Positions 28,055-36,774 of a DNA stretch of 41,446 nucleotides are shown here, in pieces. This stretch comes from Ichthyosporea sp. XGB-2017a (taxonomy: Eukaryota; Opisthokonta; Ichthyosporea), in the NCBI GenBank assembly GCA_002811675.1, contig PDIM01000015.1, positions 26,335 through 67,780 of the forward strand, in the 5' to 3' direction. The position numbers and the translations under genes are program-made. A model generated the notes under the pieces. The model was not told the DNA's origin. It did no database searches and saw nothing but the letters and a program-made list of their open reading frames with translations. The number at the start of each line of letters is the position of its first letter. The first letter of the stretch is position 1.

Positions 28055-29746
28055 TTAGTTGCTAGTGAAATAGATGTCTCGTATTCGCATTCCTTTCAGT
28101 GGGGCGATATATTCTTTCATTTCTGAAACACTTTTTGGTTCTGTTAGTGATGGGTTGGTGTACATCTGGTACCCAAACTTTTCAAGAATATCAATAACAT
28201 CGTTTTGTGTATGTCTTATTTCAGTTACACCAAACTTCGCTTTGTGAGTGGTCCAGAAATTTTTGCCTGTTTGAAATGCGTGAATTTCACTTGCTTCTAT
28301 GTCCATCTTGACAAATATAGCGGGTCTACTAATATGTTCATCAAGACGTATATTGGGAACTTGTATAGAGCTGTTTTCGTCACTACTCGAGCTTTCGCCA
28401 TGACTAACCTTTGTCATTCCTTTGTTAGTGTCGTGAGGTGTGTACGAGCTATACTTATCTTCATTTGAGCTGATAGCCCCTTGAATAATCTTTACTCGCC
28501 CTCTGAAAAGGGTAGGATTTAGTGCTGCTGTCTCGTACAGCATTGCAGTTATATCATTTTGCATCTCAAACATGATAACATCGCACCCTAGGGCAGCTGC
28601 AGAAAAACCAAAATAGCCAACATTTGCTCCAATGTCAACGAACAATGGTCGCTTGCCAATAGCTTTTCCTTCTTTATACAGTTGCTCGTATTCCACACAT
28701 TTGTCAAGGACTCCAAACTTCCCCATTGATTTAACAAGGGAGTTTTGCCAGAAGCCTCTCTTGATTATTGAACCGCTGACCCATGTATCTACTTCAGCTC
28801 GAAAGACCGACATTTGAAATGGAATTACAATATCCCCATGCTCCACAAAAGCTCTGGTAATGATGCCATTGATATGCATTAAATGCCGCTGTCTTTCATG
28901 TGCAAACAATCTCATTGTTGGGGTAGAATATGGAATATTGGATGGAGGCAAGGATGCGTAAGGTGTCTCTACCCCTTTCAATACAAAGTCGTAATGATTG
29001 CATAGAATATCTTCTACAGCCTCCTCTTTAGCTGTGTGGCAATACTCATCGTACTCAGAGCAGTGTATATACACTGATGATATCAATCCCCATTTGAAAA
29101 AGTCATCAAGAGATACTAAGATCTGACCAATTAGAGATATTGAAAGGGTGCTGGATGGGAAAATAGTAAGTGCTGCTATTTTCCTCGAGCTTCCAATTGC
29201 GTTTTTTAAAAGCATTATTTGGCTCTCCACATTGGTGGCCCGAAAAGGCGATTCTGCAATGACCAAACGGACTCTTTTGTCTGTATTATGATTATTTAGC
29301 TTGCTCTCTTTGTTTCTCCTTGAGGTGTAAATTAGAACTTCGCAACCTTTTTGCAATACAATCGATAGTTGCTCTTTGGAAAGTTCTTCGTCAGCCCAAA
29401 TAACAAACACAGGAGGGTCTGGGCTCATCAGGCTCGACTTCACATTATATTCCTCGCTTCTACAAGCTGCTGATGAAATTGACTCTATAACCGAATTGAT
29501 TGATACTGTGGAACTTTGTCTTGAAGGCACAAAGGGAAATCCAAGAGATTTTTTGGCATAAGTTGTGGCATTAGACGCTTTGCTGCTGTATTCCCCATTA
29601 GATAGATAAAACAATAAAGCTAATGCAATTATCAGGAATGCGATGACGCAAAGCCGACGGTTTCGTGCAGGAACACCATGGGACATGCCCCGCAAAGCGG
29701 AATGCAGTATCTTTGAATTTGCCTTGGAATCACTATCACAATTCAT
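28055..29746 (-). CDS. FkbM-family methyltransferase with a large extra N-terminal lumenal region
   Basis: A 563-residue protein with a basic tail and an anchor at about 32-48. The C-terminal part (about 365-550) is an FkbM methyltransferase: motif I FVDIGANVGYFGF with the SAM-contacting D371, FEMQ at the end of strand 2, and IFVKMDIEASEIHAF, equivalent to the family's KIDVEG-x-E block. About 300 residues lie between anchor and methyltransferase and are not found in the other FkbM protein of this window. They begin with a Rossmann-like pattern (PPVFVIWADEELSKEQL to CEVLIYTSRR) and may be a second, unrecognised domain. The family's usual Gly in DxEG is replaced by Ala-Ser (DIEAS). The frame opens at a GTG (29794); the first ATG is 29746. 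It is divergent from the gene at 30465. O-methylation of a Golgi glycan is the likely role. Confidence 0.75.
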   Translation of the reverse strand: MNCDSDSKANSKILHSALRGMSHGVPARNRRLCVIAFLIIALALLFYLSNGEYSSKASNATTYAKKSLGFPFVPSRQSSTVSINSVIESISSAACRSEEYNVKSSLMSPDPPVFVIWADEELSKEQLSIVLQKGCEVLIYTSRRNKESKLNNHNTDKRVRLVIAESPFRATNVESQIMLLKNAIGSSRKIAALTIFPSSTLSISLIGQILVSLDDFFKWGLISSVYIHCSEYDEYCHTAKEEAVEDILCNHYDFVLKGVETPYASLPPSNIPYSTPTMRLFAHERQRHLMHINGIITRAFVEHGDIVIPFQMSVFRAEVDTWVSGSIIKRGFWQNSLVKSMGKFGVLDKCVEYEQLYKEGKAIGKRPLFVDIGANVGYFGFSAAALGCDVIMFEMQNDITAMLYETAALNPTLFRGRVKIIQGAISSNEDKYSSYTPHDTNKGMTKVSHGESSSSDENSSIQVPNIRLDEHISRPAIFVKMDIEASEIHAFQTGKNFWTTHKAKFGVTEIRHTQNDVIDILEKFGYQMYTNPSLTEPKSVSEMKEYIAPLKGMRIRDIYFTSN

Positions 29747-30464
29747 TTTCTGCCCTGAAATCAACAAGTTACTCGACTTCAAAAGTATGGCCACAGGCAG
29801 ATTACTGCGTTAACTAATAACTAATGGTATAGTTCTTCCGTCTTCGAAGTCAAAAGGAAAGAAGTACAAGGCTGCAAACAACTTTGAGCCATGTTTATGT
29901 TTCTTCGGCTAAATGGCTAAATATAGCCTTTTCTTTTATTATTGTTTCTGTAACCTGTCACTTGTCACCGGTGTCAACCAAGGAAGGACCATTCACCAAA
30001 ACTAAAAGGTCTATATATAGACACCTTTGAAATTTGAGTTATGTTTATGTTGATGCAGCTAATATTCTGCTCATCTCTCTGTAACCCTAACTAGCGTTAC
30101 TTAATTGAACTTTATCTCTATGGGCAACCTGTCACTACTGTACCTTCCTGAGTACCTTCTATATAAACTCTTTAAGCCCTTCTTCGTTCACATAATTAGG
30201 CGGGAGACAAGAAAAAAAAAACAAATGAAATACGAGGAAAATAGCAAAACAGCAAAACGTAAGGTTGATAAGTGTTTTTTGTTCACTAGCTACTCCAGAG
30301 CCCGGATCTAGGTCAAATCCCGGTCAAATCTAGATATAACCTCCGAATGTAACTGTTTTGAGGATTACTGGAAGATTAGTCAAAAGTTCTCACGCCATAA
30401 AGATTGAACACATTGGAGGTCATTGGAATTGATGACCATCTGATAGTCTACACACGCTCTCATA
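29747..30464. promoter_or_regulatory. Divergent intergenic region
   Basis: About 720 nt between the start codons of the FkbM and GT34-like genes, so both promoters should be here. A tctatatatag palindrome-like A/T-rich box occurs at about 30009-30020. A short ATG frame with no ties to known families ends at 30311. No defined factor site was recognised. Confidence 0.35.
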
Positions 30465-31703
30465 ATGAATGACGAAGACACAATCGAAAAAAAAATAAAT
30501 GAGGCTGGTGATGACCAGGAACGTGGCCCACACAAAGCAGCCAGAATAGAACAGAGCATCAATGTTGATATCAAAGAAACACAGATTCGAAGCAGTAATA
30601 TTTTTACCATATTGTGCATTTCCATTTTAGTTGCTGGCTTGGCTCTATCATTGATGGCATTTGCCCTGTCTAGTCCCGAAACGTTACTTCAGGGAACTGC
30701 GCATAGTGAATCATTGGAACAATCCAAAAATGAAGAAGCAAACCTTCGGGAAAAACGGGCAAAACTTGGCGGAACCAAATTTGGAGCTCAATATCCTATC
30801 ATTCCTATCAGTTTTAATGAGAAACAAACTCAAATTGCATTTTTGAGAAGCACTAAAAGCCGTACTTGGGTCCCCCCAGCTCCTCTATGGGAGAGCAGTT
30901 CAGACACCCGGACTTCTCCCATTTGTGTTTTGCAGTCACATCCAGATGAAAACTACTCTGAAGAAGTTGTTGCTTCTCGAACTCTACTTTTTCGCTGGAG
31001 CCTTAGGCATGGGTACAGATATACATTCACAAACTGCAAAACATCGCGAAATCCCTTCCTAGCGGGAGGTCTTTGCCAACTTCAAGGTTTTGATATGGGG
31101 AAGCCTGAGGCCTGGCCTGAAGGAAATGCTTGTGAGTATGTGTACGTAGTGGGTCCCATTGCTGCCCCACAAATGGCATCAGCGAAAATAGAAAACGTTA
31201 TTTCATGGCACAATGCAAAACTTCCGGACTGGATGACTATTGCTGGGTGGAATTCCGTACAAGGTATCAAAAAGGGACAAGTATTGAACACTGTCTCAGG
31301 GGCAGAATATCTTATCAACTGCAGACATTCCAAAACCCGGATTTTTCTTCAAGAACTTGCCAAATACACTCACAGGGAAAAAGATCCTGAAATGTTTGAT
31401 TTCATGACCTCTTATCGCCCATTTCACAAATTTATTAGCGCAGACATAATTAATTTTGGGGTATACGGGAAGATGATGAGCTATCTCCAACAAGCGGATA
31501 AGCATCCTCCATCAACGGGAAAGAGTAGCATCAATAGCATTCTCCAAGATTACATGGATCATTATCCAGAAGCTTTAAACAAAGAAAGTCTCCTGAAGGA
31601 ATCTGTGTTAGATGTAGTCACAAATAGGGACCATACGGATGTGTTCTTGCGCTGCCCTTCTACGAATAAGTGGAAGGCTTATAATCGCCTTTATTACGAG
31701 TAG
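30465..31703 (+). CDS. GT34-like glycosyltransferase paralogue lacking the DXD motif
   Basis: A 412-residue type II membrane protein with an anchor at about 46-67. It is a clear paralogue of the protein at 34105-35271. Shared blocks are ICV-x-Q, a LFRWSLRHGYRY segment matching LYRWSIANGYRY, SWHNAKLPDWMTIAGW matching TYHNEKSPGWMIAAGY, and LINCRHSKTRIFLQE matching LLNCRHPLMAHFLRE. In the neighbour the strand YHLYLDTDVFL carries the Asp-Thr-Asp expected to bind the metal and nucleotide-sugar. Here the aligned residues are Gly-Pro-Ile (230-232, in VVGPIAAP). A later conserved Asp region (NIDAFYLGLYG) is ADIINFGVYG. The frame is intact, so the protein is probably made but may not catalyse the usual transfer. 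It could be an inactive partner of the DXD-bearing copy. The first ATG is used; it is convergent with the GT32-like gene. Confidence 0.65.
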   Translation: MNDEDTIEKKINEAGDDQERGPHKAARIEQSINVDIKETQIRSSNIFTILCISILVAGLALSLMAFALSSPETLLQGTAHSESLEQSKNEEANLREKRAKLGGTKFGAQYPIIPISFNEKQTQIAFLRSTKSRTWVPPAPLWESSSDTRTSPICVLQSHPDENYSEEVVASRTLLFRWSLRHGYRYTFTNCKTSRNPFLAGGLCQLQGFDMGKPEAWPEGNACEYVYVVGPIAAPQMASAKIENVISWHNAKLPDWMTIAGWNSVQGIKKGQVLNTVSGAEYLINCRHSKTRIFLQELAKYTHREKDPEMFDFMTSYRPFHKFISADIINFGVYGKMMSYLQQADKHPPSTGKSSINSILQDYMDHYPEALNKESLLKESVLDVVTNRDHTDVFLRCPSTNKWKAYNRLYYE

Positions 31704-31863
31704 TAGTGACAATTTTAAGTGGCATGAACGGTGTGCTTACATACACAGACACACTGTAAAATAGAGCTACCGAAGAGCATTTACTGATTTGAGTCTCGAG
31801 TACCATGCTTCTTATGGCAAGCACCTTGGGCAAGTACTCTATGTGCTGTAGAATAACTGCAAC

Positions 31864-33357
31864 TCAAGTGTGGAAATCCTCCCAGTTTTTGTACAAGTAA
31901 TTTTGCTCGTAAAAATGCCTTGCCCTCTTTCCTTTCATGTCTGTGTCGTCACATGGTCCTATTCCTGATGAGTATTGCTTACGTTTTCTTTTTAAATACT
32001 CTAAACTAAAAGCAAATTCTCCAGTATTATTCTTTACATTTTCTATCTTTGATGTCGGATGCCACAAATTAACACTTTGATGCAAAATTCTGCCAAAGAA
32101 TACGTCCCCATAGGGCAAAAATCCATATTTGTCTTCAAGTATGGTAATATTGTCCATGCTGGTTAAACTCCTGTCAATGAAATCTGTCGAGTTAAGGTTA
32201 AAGAAGGAAACAATTCCAGCCGCGAAGCCATACGGACCAGTTATGCCTATCACACGCCGCTTCACTTGTGACGAGGACAGGGGCTTATTCAGAACATACT
32301 TTCCCAACATAATGAACATATTCTGCAAGGTCCTTCGAATAATAAAGCTTCCTTTCATTACGGAATAACCGCTCATTTGAAATACATGCTGACGACACAA
32401 CTCTGGGGCAGCCAATAGTTCTAACTCTTTGCTTTGATTACAAGGGAACCCATATTCATGAGAACCAAACCAAAAATTTAGAGGCACAACTGGGGTGAGA
32501 TCCAAATCAAGAGGAGTCCCTCCAAAGTAATATACAATAATGTACCGAACTAAGTCAGCTTTGAATACCATCAAGGTCAACTTCTGAAACAGCTTTTCCA
32601 AACCAATGGAGCGTATTAGCCGATTAATCTGTGTGTCTCGCCATAAGTACATCTTGTGCTCAGGGGCGAACGCTGCCCATCTCTGAAGATTCTTTTCAAA
32701 TATCCTAGGGAGTGGCGATTTTGAATCACCTTTGGGGTCGAGCCACACAAAATGAAGAAGCTTATTTATCTTTTTAGGCCAACATGACTTTTTTTTTGTC
32801 CTTGATGTCTGTTTGCGAGTCCCAAAAGCAATATTTATAGAACCAAAAACATCCTCAATATGCAAACTTGTCTTATAAGGGAGATTTTCAAGAGCGTGTA
32901 AAGCCTCAGCTGGCAACTTCTGCTTTTCAAACTTAACTTTCCCGAAATTATCCTTATGCATGGAAGGAATAAAGTCATTCAAGACTAGACTCTCTTCGGA
33001 AGAAGCTTCCGTATTGTGTGGCATCTTTTTGCTACTGGCGAGTGCTTCTTTTGCGAATTCTTTTGGCACTGACATAGCCCATTCATTATTTTCTTCATGC
33101 GCACCCACCCTCCCAAAACGGTCTTGTTCAGCGTTAAGACTAGCATAATTATAGCCATATGATAAATTTTGAAACTTTAGGTATGCCTGCATGGACAGGG
33201 ACAGTGATTCGTGGCCATTTTTGACTTGAATGCAGAGGAAGCCTAAGATTACAAGGAGCGAAAGACAGGCAGCGCGCCTAGTGTAGAGAAAGCTCTTTAC
33301 TCGCGTCAAAACATAAATGCACAAGGGGGGGACAAAGGTACTGAAGTCGGACTTCAT
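31864..33357 (-). CDS. GT32-like glycosyltransferase, type II membrane protein (paralogue)
   Basis: A 497-residue paralogue of the protein at 10021-11442. The anchor is at about residues 29-44. Shared blocks are LLHFVWLDPKGDS, W-x-x-FAPEHKMYLWRD, LMVFKADLVRY and YFGGTPLDLDL, with the DLD metal site at residues 284-286. MSGYSVMKGS, GPYGFAAG and YLYKNW near the C-terminus follow. Two lysine-rich insertions in the stem (about 100-160) distinguish it. The fold and the DXD argue for a Golgi sugar transferase. The frame opens with a GTG at 33372; the first ATG is 33357. It ends 160 nt from the stop of the DXD-less gene (convergent) and starts about 750 nt from the DXD-bearing GT34-like gene (divergent). 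Confidence 0.8.
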   Translation of the reverse strand: MKSDFSTFVPPLCIYVLTRVKSFLYTRRAACLSLLVILGFLCIQVKNGHESLSLSMQAYLKFQNLSYGYNYASLNAEQDRFGRVGAHEENNEWAMSVPKEFAKEALASSKKMPHNTEASSEESLVLNDFIPSMHKDNFGKVKFEKQKLPAEALHALENLPYKTSLHIEDVFGSINIAFGTRKQTSRTKKKSCWPKKINKLLHFVWLDPKGDSKSPLPRIFEKNLQRWAAFAPEHKMYLWRDTQINRLIRSIGLEKLFQKLTLMVFKADLVRYIIVYYFGGTPLDLDLTPVVPLNFWFGSHEYGFPCNQSKELELLAAPELCRQHVFQMSGYSVMKGSFIIRRTLQNMFIMLGKYVLNKPLSSSQVKRRVIGITGPYGFAAGIVSFFNLNSTDFIDRSLTSMDNITILEDKYGFLPYGDVFFGRILHQSVNLWHPTSKIENVKNNTGEFAFSLEYLKRKRKQYSSGIGPCDDTDMKGKRARHFYEQNYLYKNWEDFHT

Positions 33358-34104
33358 TTCTCTAACAATCACCAGCGTCTAATAATATTTCTAATCACCA
33401 TTCAAGCATTCCGGATTAAGTGGATACGGTTCATAGCGCATAGCGGTAATTCGGGTAATTCGTAGGTACACCGAAGAAAGATTAAACTACACACTCTATT
33501 AATACTTGTCGGGATATAACGTTGAGAGCGGGTGTTGGATTTCGGTGTTGGAAGTTTCCAATGAACTAAAACTATTTTGAAAATTCTGTTTTCACAAGGC
33601 CATTCGCCCTCTGAACTTCTCATTATAGTCAATCTATTTTATTTATTATCTATTTCAAATGTTACCCTGAATAGGCGCGCTAAAAATAAACACCTGGTTG
33701 TTGTGTTGATTAATTGACATATTATTTTATTATTATCCCCTTATTATGGTTTATATTTAGCCCCCATTCCACAGTCAAAACCGAAGTCAGAACTTCAAAG
33801 TTGCCGATGGCGAAGGCCTCAGACCACCTTTAATTTAACAAGGAGTGTAGATTATCCATTCTTTATTCTTCAGGAAGTGCTCGCATCACACACACACACA
33901 CACACACACCCGTCACCTCCTGTTCGTTCTACTGTGCCACTTTGGGTTTAAATCAATTCCTTTGCAATTCTGCTGTATTTCATTGGCTATTGATGAAGCA
34001 GGATCCCAACTCCCCACAAGGTGGAACATATACCTGAACATATACACCCACCCCAAATATCAATTGAACAAGAAAACCACTTCTTTGCTGTATTTCTCGA
34101 TAAC
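33358..34104. promoter_or_regulatory. Divergent intergenic region with a CA microsatellite and an upstream ORF
   Basis: About 750 nt between divergent ATGs. A (CA) run of 23 nt lies at 33887-33909. A 14-codon ATG-initiated upstream frame (33993-34037) precedes the coding start at 34105 in another frame; if transcribed it could reduce translation of the main frame. The area around 33640-33760 is A/T-rich. Confidence 0.4.
33887..33909 (+). repeat. CA dinucleotide microsatellite
   Basis: An uninterrupted CA run of about eleven and a half units, roughly 195 nt upstream of the ATG at 34105. Confidence 0.95.
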
Positions 34105-35271
34105 ATGATAAATTTTCCCCTACAAATTGGTCGTACATTCAGGAGATATTTCTTTAAATCTGCCTCCACTCTACGATTCGCATGCATTCTTTTGCTATTG
34201 TACATCGTGGCATATTTTTTTATTCAACATCCAAAAAATACGCTTCATTTATCATTTGAGCATGTAGATAAATTTCTGGATACAAAGAATGAGATACAAG
34301 ATTGGCAAATGAAAATAGTGTCCCTTGATAAAACACCGTTAAGCAAAGGAGAATTAGAGTACAAGTACAGAATGCTCCAACAAGGTGTCAAGCAAGATAA
34401 AGGCAATGGTGGCAGTGATCCAGTTCAATCCATTGAAGAGACCTCAGCCAAAATATGCGTTTCGCAAATTGACAACAGAATAGCACGGGAAGATGTTTTG
34501 GTGTCAGCTACCCAACTGTATCGATGGAGCATTGCAAATGGATATCGCTACAAGTACTCAACCTGCAATTCTTTGCATCAAAGGCCGTCTGTTATTGCAA
34601 GCATTTGTGGGGTGGATGGATTTTCTGGTGTAGATACCGGGAAAAACAAATGCGATTATCATTTATATTTAGACACGGATGTTTTCCTTCGCGAGACTTC
34701 GGTCACTTTGGAAGAGCTAATTACCTATCACAATGAGAAATCGCCTGGTTGGATGATAGCTGCGGGGTATGACTTAATAAGGATTGTCAAACGGAAATAC
34801 TATTCGAGTGATATTGGAAACGGTGAGCTCTTGCTCAACTGCCGGCATCCTCTAATGGCTCACTTTTTGAGGGAATGGTGGCACGGAAGTTATTATGAAA
34901 ACGATATGGATGTAGTCGGTATTATGGCCAAACAGCATCCTTATGTAGCTCACGTTAACATCGATGCTTTTTATCTTGGGCTTTATGGGGTACTGACTAC
35001 TCATTACGCTGGGGGAGGAAAAGTAAATTTGCTCAAAGATGCAAAAAAAGTGAAGGCCAACTACACAAGGGAGGGAACGAAAATTTTGAATGACAGCAAT
35101 ATCCGAACTGCTTTGAATGTGGACAATACAAAAATTCTGTATCCTTGCCCTGCTGAATATTCCGTTGATGTAGGCTCGAAGTTTAAGAAACTTCGGCCAA
35201 AACATAATTCTGGGATCCCTAAGAACAATGGCCACCCTCTTGAGACTGACTTTTGGCCTGACTTCCTTTAA
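34105..35271 (+). CDS. GT34-like glycosyltransferase with intact DXD, type II membrane protein
   Basis: A 388-residue protein with an Arg/Lys-rich tail and an anchor at about 24-40. The lumenal domain looks like a GT-A enzyme of the GT34 (GMA12/MNN10) type. A YRWSIANGYRYKY segment precedes the DXD motif Asp190-Thr191-Asp192 in YHLYLDTDVFL. LLLNCRHPLMAHFLREWW follows, corresponding to the family's 'N-x-G-x-x-L-x-R-x-x' then 'FL-x-x-W' stretch, and then HVNIDAF. GT34 members transfer galactose, mannose or xylose in the Golgi, so the donor cannot be fixed from sequence. The frame is open upstream to a GTG at 34021 and closed by an in-frame TGA at 33994, so no earlier ATG exists. A short upstream ORF overlaps the leader. 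Its DXD-less paralogue is at 30465-31703. Similarity to the named family is moderate; GT77 is an alternative. Confidence 0.65.
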   Translation: MINFPLQIGRTFRRYFFKSASTLRFACILLLLYIVAYFFIQHPKNTLHLSFEHVDKFLDTKNEIQDWQMKIVSLDKTPLSKGELEYKYRMLQQGVKQDKGNGGSDPVQSIEETSAKICVSQIDNRIAREDVLVSATQLYRWSIANGYRYKYSTCNSLHQRPSVIASICGVDGFSGVDTGKNKCDYHLYLDTDVFLRETSVTLEELITYHNEKSPGWMIAAGYDLIRIVKRKYYSSDIGNGELLLNCRHPLMAHFLREWWHGSYYENDMDVVGIMAKQHPYVAHVNIDAFYLGLYGVLTTHYAGGGKVNLLKDAKKVKANYTREGTKILNDSNIRTALNVDNTKILYPCPAEYSVDVGSKFKKLRPKHNSGIPKNNGHPLETDFWPDFL

Positions 35272-36774
35272 TAACCAAGCGAGGTCACCAACGCAGTCAT
35301 TTAGCTGCGCAATTTGATCCAAGGTTTCATCAACTAAGCTTATTTGCAACAATTTCTTGAGGCTATCAAGCCAGATATCAAGCATGACCATCCGATGACC
35401 ATTTTGTCGAAGGACACAAGCCATGTAAGACGTACGGTACATCTCAGTGCCAAGCAATATGTTTCTATCTTGAAGAACGTCTCTCCTTGTTGAACAACAA
35501 CCTTATCACAGTCTCTACTTAATAAATGTATTTAATAATCAATCTAAAATCTGTTCTCGTGTTCCGTGGAAGATACAGGATACTGTACATAACACGTACT
35601 CTTGTCGGTCCAAAACGGACAGAGTGGTGATAGTGATCATGGATTGAGTTAGCGTCTTTGCCCGGAACGGGTGGGACCTTTGCTCAGGCCTTTGCTTATA
35701 TCTATCACTGTATTTTTTTTTCTTTTTCATCCACAATTATGGACATTTTTATTCCCTTGTACAAGCTCTAATAATATTACTTACAATGATATATATACAA
35801 TAACTCAGCTCCATGAAACTCACCACCCGCAAATGCATACTGAGCGTCAATATCGGTCCAGGTATCTCCAACCCTCCAACATTCTTCGCCGAAGTCGTCA
35901 ACGTGAAAGTATTGCACTCCATCACCAATACAAAATACATGCATAGCTCCTATGCATACGGTCAATCTAAATATAAACCCGTTCTCGTGAGACACAGGGT
36001 GAGTCTGGCGTCTGCTTGTGAGTTGCGAGTCCTGTTGTGAGTGACCACCTGGCCTAATAGTCAGGTCAATCATGTCAATCTAACTCGCTGTCCATTATCC
36101 ATTCACCTAAAGGTCGACTTCATCGCAACTTTCTTCTTTAGGGTTATGTATACGACCACAAGTTCCGGTGTTGGTCAGGAAGAACAGAGGTATCGCTCGA
36201 TAAGGGACAAGGGGACAGGGAGAACCAGGGGAGAACCAAAAATAGAATAAACTTTGTAACGCAGCCCCTTTGTCCTTTGGCCTTTTGCGTTCCGAAGTTT
36301 CGTTCCCTTTTTTCTTTTCTTTGAGTTTCCCTCCTCTTCCATTTTGGATTTCTGGTCAATATCTTTTTAGCTTTCCTCATAGCCATCATTGAACCTGGCA
36401 TTGTACTTGGAGGCTGGAACTCTCCCACTTGCAGAGAATCCATCTCAATCGGAGATCTCAATAGCAGCCAATAGCAGCCCAAAGGAAATAACGCTTGTCC
36501 AGGCGCTTGTCACTTACATCGTTAGTTGTTGTCTTTGCTGTTGTATATGCGAGCGATGCGAATTTACATGTTTTGTAATCGAAGTTGTGATTTTAAAGAT
36601 TCTTTTTTCAGAGCGATTATCTCGACCTAATCTTTGGAAAATCTCATACCAATATTTATTTTTTTTTGCCCTCTCTCCTTAGAGGACCCTTTCCTTTTAT
36701 TCATTTGGTACTTTATACTATATGGACCTCAAGATTTGGTTTTCTCCTTTGTGAATCTCATACTACGCCGAAAG
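35272..36774. other. Intergenic, repeat-rich stretch
   Basis: No supported gene. An AATAAA at 35521-35526 may end the upstream transcript. The segments tcaatctaaa...tgttctcgtg (about 35540) and tcaatctaaa...cgttctcgtg (about 35962) are related and could be remnants of a duplicated mobile-element end. A third, partial copy of the dispersed repeat is at 36106-36206. A hydrophobic 47-codon extension (36634-36774) runs in frame into the following SGNH gene but was not taken as part of it. Confidence 0.4.
36106..36206 (+). repeat. Copy 3 (short) of the dispersed repeat
   Basis: Carries cctaaaggtcg (36106-36116) and ttcttctttagggttatgta (36131-36150), both also in copy 1 at the window start. It also carries gaggtatcgctcgataa, shared with copy 2. 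The interval between the markers is shorter than in the other copies, indicating an internal deletion. Confidence 0.6.

Noticed and set aside
34852-35457. 201-residue minus-strand frame
   Set aside because: Mostly antisense to the DXD-bearing glycosyltransferase; the unmatched end has no recognisable motif.
35488-35530. tgttgaacaacaacc as a possible Ty1-copia LTR edge
   Set aside because: No matching second LTR, primer-binding site or integrase was found nearby.
36634-36774. Upstream ATG extending the third SGNH protein by 47 residues
   Set aside because: It would add hydrophobic residues unlike either paralogue and alter the single-anchor layout. It remains possible.
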